This document shows, one piece after another, positions 63,172 to 64,000 of a stretch of 64,000 nt of DNA. The stretch comes from Linepithema humile. Its lineage: Eukaryota > Arthropoda > Insecta > Hymenoptera > Formicidae. Where the stretch lies: NCBI RefSeq assembly GCF_040581485.1, contig NC_090129.1:23132764-23196763 (forward strand), given 5' to 3'. Below the pieces are notes generated by a model. It ran no database searches, was not told the DNA's origin, and was given only the letters and a program-made list of their open reading frames with translations. Every line of letters starts with the position of its first letter. The stretch's first letter is position 1. Both the position numbers and the translations under genes were made by a program.

Positions 63172-64000
63172 CAGTGGCGATGATAAATACACGAGAATCT
63201 TAATGAACAAGCGAGCTTCCGTATTTTGCGAGGCAAAACGCTTATTTCTGACATTCCTTTAGTCAACTAAAACATTTCTTCATTTGCATAATTTACAAGG
63301 GACACGCTCGGATATGTAAAATTCTTCTTACGGACAGCCATATATTCGCGCGCATTAAAATATTTTAATAACATTCGCTGTTCCAATATTTGTTTCCGCT
63401 TTGTAATAGCTCGATAAATTCTCCTCCCTTCCCATCTTTCCTGCACAGCTCCCCTTTTTATACCGCCTCTCGTCGTTAGACTATCGAACATCGACCAAAA
63501 ACACCGCCCTGAATTTGTCCAGTGGCCATAAGCTTCCGGACGCCGGCGGCGTCTCCCTTGGCGTGTTCCCGAAAGGGGCAAACTAGTTTGCTCACGCCAG
63601 GGCGACACGATCCCTGTCAGCCAAACACTCCCGCCCCCGTTGTCTGGGGAAAGCGCTTTTTACATTTTTGCATATCCATGAGGGCCGTCCGGCTCGCGCG
63701 CGCGGCGAGCTAAGTCCGCAATATCGATAACCCATAATCGTCGATGGCTCACCGCCACCGTTGTGAAACGTGCCTGCACACGCTCGAGCATAAGTCTCGC
63801 GGTGAATCCAATATCCGCGAGCGTGCAATCAGATACAGCTGCGAGAGTACATGCAGACATTTCGGACGCGTTGCAACGGCCAGTCACACGAAAGCTCTCT
63901 CTTTCATTCTTTTTCTCTCTCCCTCTCCCTCTTTCTCTCTCTCCCTTTCTATCCTTCTTTCTCTCTCGCGTATACGATGATGTGGCCAAAGAGGACGACG
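63172..64000. other. CpG-rich right edge, no gene recognised
   Basis: Frames at 63267-63989 overlap on both strands. A CT-rich tract ends the window. Any gene here would extend beyond the edge. Confidence 0.4.
63898..63966. repeat. CT-rich tract
   Basis: CTCTCTTTC, CTCTCTCCC and similar pyrimidine words run for about 70 bp near the right edge of the window. Confidence 0.85.

Overview
The window looks like gene-poor nuclear DNA from an insect, most likely an ant or another aculeate hymenopteran. The reasons are an AT-rich background broken by short CpG-rich and GA/CT-rich patches with no visible CpG depletion, many simple repeats, almost no long open frames, and one intact small gene whose product resembles the secapin peptides of bees and related Hymenoptera. 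I saw no bacterial operon, phage, plasmid or organelle features. I recognised no rRNA, tRNA, snRNA, CRISPR array or transposase.

The only gene I call with good confidence is at 58652-58999 (+). It is an intronless 115-residue coding region for a secreted, furin-type precursor ending in a two-cysteine, proline-rich secapin-like peptide. A splice-bounded non-coding segment (58038-58130), an acceptor just before the ATG, and a poly(A) signal at 59621 sketch a possible transcription unit of about 1.6 kb.

Elsewhere a few short open segments have good splice-site context and could be exons of larger genes whose introns fill the window: 743-810 (+), and 5050-5106, 24885-24968, 28651-28719 and 41813-41905 (-). 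They are weak individually. I chose the acceptors by eye, so chance matches are expected.

Repeats: an old 120-bp direct repeat (3081-3200 and 3778-3896), a weaker one (17306-17375 and 17648-17716), minisatellites (18236-18304, 45701-45757 inside a degenerate repeat field, 36408-36460), a near-perfect 24-bp inverted repeat (41437-41531), several short hairpins, five alternating (CG)n tracts, and GA/G-rich purine tracts, the largest at about 36950-37700. Two clusters of homeodomain-type TAAT words (27990-28130 and 53118-53226) and one CArG-like site (2525-2534) are candidate regulatory elements.

The rest is best read as intron or intergenic DNA. CpG-rich patches near 5.1-5.8, 8.5-9.3, 11.7-12.0, 14.0-14.3, 17.7-18.0, 19.7-20.7, 22.7-23.4, 25-26.2, 26.8-27.2, 29.6-30.0, 32.3-33.1, 36.6-37.8, 42.7-44.0, 46.4-47.8, 49.1-49.8, 60.7-61.1 and 63.4-64.0 kb produce long open frames in several frames at once. 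I treat these as composition artefacts.
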